Part shown: positions 62,280 to 64,000 of the stretch, in pieces
Layout: every line of letters starts with the position of its first letter
How positions within the stretch are numbered: the first letter of the stretch is position 1
Assembly: GCA_052034005.1 (NCBI GenBank)
Contig: JBPOJB010000013.1
Location: 68,591-132,590 of the forward strand
Length of the DNA: 64,000 nt
Source: JAAYDI01 sp052034005
GTDB lineage: Bacteria; Planctomycetota; Planctomycetia; Pirellulales; Pirellulaceae
Reading direction: 5' to 3'
The notes under the pieces: model-generated
What the model was told of the DNA's origin: nothing
Seen by the model: only the letters and a program-made list of their open reading frames with translations
Databases searched by the model: none
Position numbers and translations under genes: made by a program

Positions 62280-63326
62280 GTGGGAGGACCGTGGGAAGAC
62301 GGTCTGAAGACCCGTCGCGGCCTGGCCGCGCTGCGGGATATCAGGATCATCTGGATGGTAGGGTGGTCGCTGGCACTGATCGTCGTGCTGATTCTGGGCG
62401 TGGGTGTGTGGATCCGACAGCCGCTGGTGACGGCGGGTGAGCCATCAACGGCCACCGTGTCACCGGAGGTCTTGCGAGCACATGTGAAGACGCTGTCCGT
62501 GGACCTGGCGCCGCGTTCATACGAGCATCGACACAATCTGGCCTTGTGTGCCGAGTACATACGCGAGCATTTCCAGGCGGCCGGCGCCGCAGTCTCGGCG
62601 CAGGAGTACGGAACCGACTCAGCAGAATACCAGAACATCATTGCGAGTTTCGGCCCCACCGAGGGGAGTCGCGTGATTGTCGGCGCGCATTACGACACGA
62701 ACGGCCTGACACCCGGCGCGGACGACAACGCGAGCGGCGTGGCGGGCCTGCTGGAACTGGCGAAGCTCTTGGGCAATGAGCCAGTGCCGCCCGCGTTGCG
62801 GGTGGACCTCGTGGCGTATTGCACCGAGGAGCCGCCCTACTTCGCCGGACCGGGAATGGGGAGCTACCACCACGCGCGCATGCTCTCGACCGCGGGTGTG
62901 GATGTCAAGGCGATGCTGTGCCTGGAGATGATCGGGTACTTCACGGACGAGCGCTGGTCCCAGTCCTATCCGCTCCGCGTGCTGTATGGCATCTACCCCA
63001 GCGCGGGCAACTTCATCGGCGTGGTGGGCAACGCCCGGCAGCGCAAGCTGCTGGTGGCGGTCAAGCACGCGATGGCCGGCGCCACGGACCTGCCGGTCTA
63101 TTCGGCGTGTGTGCCCAGTTGGATCAGGGGCGTGGATTTCTCCGACCACCGCTCCTATTGGCAGTTCCAATACCCGGCGGTCATGATCACCGACATGGCC
63201 TTCTACCGGAACAAGGCCTACCATGGCGCCGATGACACCTTCGATCGGCTCGACTACCCGCGCATGGCGAAAGTCGTGTTGGGCATCCACCAGGCTGTCC
63301 GAGCGCTGGCCGGGCCCGCGCCCTGA
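62280..63326 (+). CDS. M28-family zinc aminopeptidase-like protein, membrane-anchored
   Basis: 348 residues. One N-terminal membrane helix ('WSLALIVVLILGVGVWI') precedes the peptidase domain. Metal and catalytic residues in order are H137 ('VGAHYDT'), D148 ('GADDNASGVAG'), E183/E184 ('YCTEEPPY'), the Glu of 'LEMIGYF' and H315 ('AYHGADDTFD'). It is expected to trim peptides outside the cytoplasm. The start is uncertain: GTG 62280 gives a charged N-terminus before the helix, and ATG 62355 begins within the helix. It is divergent from the C69 gene, with which it may share control. Confidence 0.88.
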   Translation: MGGPWEDGLKTRRGLAALRDIRIIWMVGWSLALIVVLILGVGVWIRQPLVTAGEPSTATVSPEVLRAHVKTLSVDLAPRSYEHRHNLALCAEYIREHFQAAGAAVSAQEYGTDSAEYQNIIASFGPTEGSRVIVGAHYDTNGLTPGADDNASGVAGLLELAKLLGNEPVPPALRVDLVAYCTEEPPYFAGPGMGSYHHARMLSTAGVDVKAMLCLEMIGYFTDERWSQSYPLRVLYGIYPSAGNFIGVVGNARQRKLLVAVKHAMAGATDLPVYSACVPSWIRGVDFSDHRSYWQFQYPAVMITDMAFYRNKAYHGADDTFDRLDYPRMAKVVLGIHQAVRALAGPAP

Positions 63327-63499
63327 GCCATCGGCCTCCCGCCCCAACACAACCAGCCACCTGGTCCAGGACTCCCAATGCGGTGGTCAGCCACTCGAGC
63401 GGTTCGTCGCAGGGCTCTACCCGCCTGATCAGAACCCGAACGCCGGCGCGGAGGTGACGTGTCAACGCGCATCGGGACGCGCCGCCGGGCAGCACGCAA

Positions 63500-63950
<451 letters not shown>

Positions 63951-64000
63951 TCACTGGGCCAGCAGCGTCAGGCGGTCTTTCATTGCTTGAGCCGCTGCGT
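63951..64000 (-). CDS. Possible 3' end of a gene cut by the right edge
   Basis: The minus strand reads AAAQAMKDRLTLLAQ then TGA at 63953-63951, a helical peptide of credible composition. Too short to identify. Confidence 0.3.
   Translation of the reverse strand, partial: AAAQAMKDRLTLLAQ

Overview
The window is high-GC bacterial DNA, most likely from a member of Planctomycetota. The 16S rRNA gene reads as planctomycete-type. It sits alone, with its own promoter, boxA and terminator and no adjacent 23S or 5S, which is a known planctomycete arrangement. Many neighbours are protein types common in that phylum: DUF2203, DUF1207, DUF4838, L-fucose-isomerase-fold Tat proteins, an EF-hand-rich secreted protein and a VWA/secretin-N-like giant. 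A relationship near Pirellulales is possible, but I cannot test it without a database.

Layout. 1-9.8 kb is a late flagellar cluster, all on +: flgL (cut by the left edge), fliW, csrA, flagellin, fliD, fliS. It makes the filament, cap, hook-filament junction and export chaperone, with the FliW-CsrA pair expected to set flagellin translation. mqnD (futalosine menaquinone pathway) follows. 10.8-24.0 kb, on -, is a complex I operon transcribed from high to low coordinates: nuoI, a DUF2203 gene, nuoA, C, D, H, J, K, L, M, N, then a helical unknown and tatD. No nuoB, E, F or G is present. 24.0-27.7 kb holds a divergent region, a second csrA, tRNA-Glu, a PH-domain membrane protein and the solitary 16S rRNA gene.

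28-45 kb carries chorismate mutase, an anti-sigma-like membrane protein and a series of exported proteins: a CpxP/Spy-like helical protein, a nine-EF-hand repeat protein, an HtrA protease, a Tyr-rich protein and a 1330-residue VWA protein. A lipoprotein S41 protease, tsaD and a DUF1207 protein follow. 44.5-63.3 kb is an accessory stretch of mostly exported catabolic enzymes and transporters: a Tat-exported sugar isomerase-like protein, a ceramidase-like protein, a fucose-isomerase-fold Tat protein and a deacetylase-like Tat protein. It continues with an aquaglyceroporin, AGE epimerase, DUF4838 glycosidase-like protein and FucP-like symporter (a probable glycan-use unit), asnA, a second MFS transporter, and C69 and M28 peptidases. 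tRNA-Leu lies near the right edge.

The features most worth following up are the repeat domains shared between FlgL and flagellin, two CsrA paralogues in one window with GGA-rich leaders, the nuoB-less complex I cluster, a perfect EF-hand loop inserted in NuoL, the degenerate anti-sigma zinc site, the glycan-use unit, and an 18-bp perfect palindrome between two divergent peptidase genes. Coordinates of starts are my choice from ribosome-binding sites and family N-termini; all product names rest on motif recognition, not on searches.
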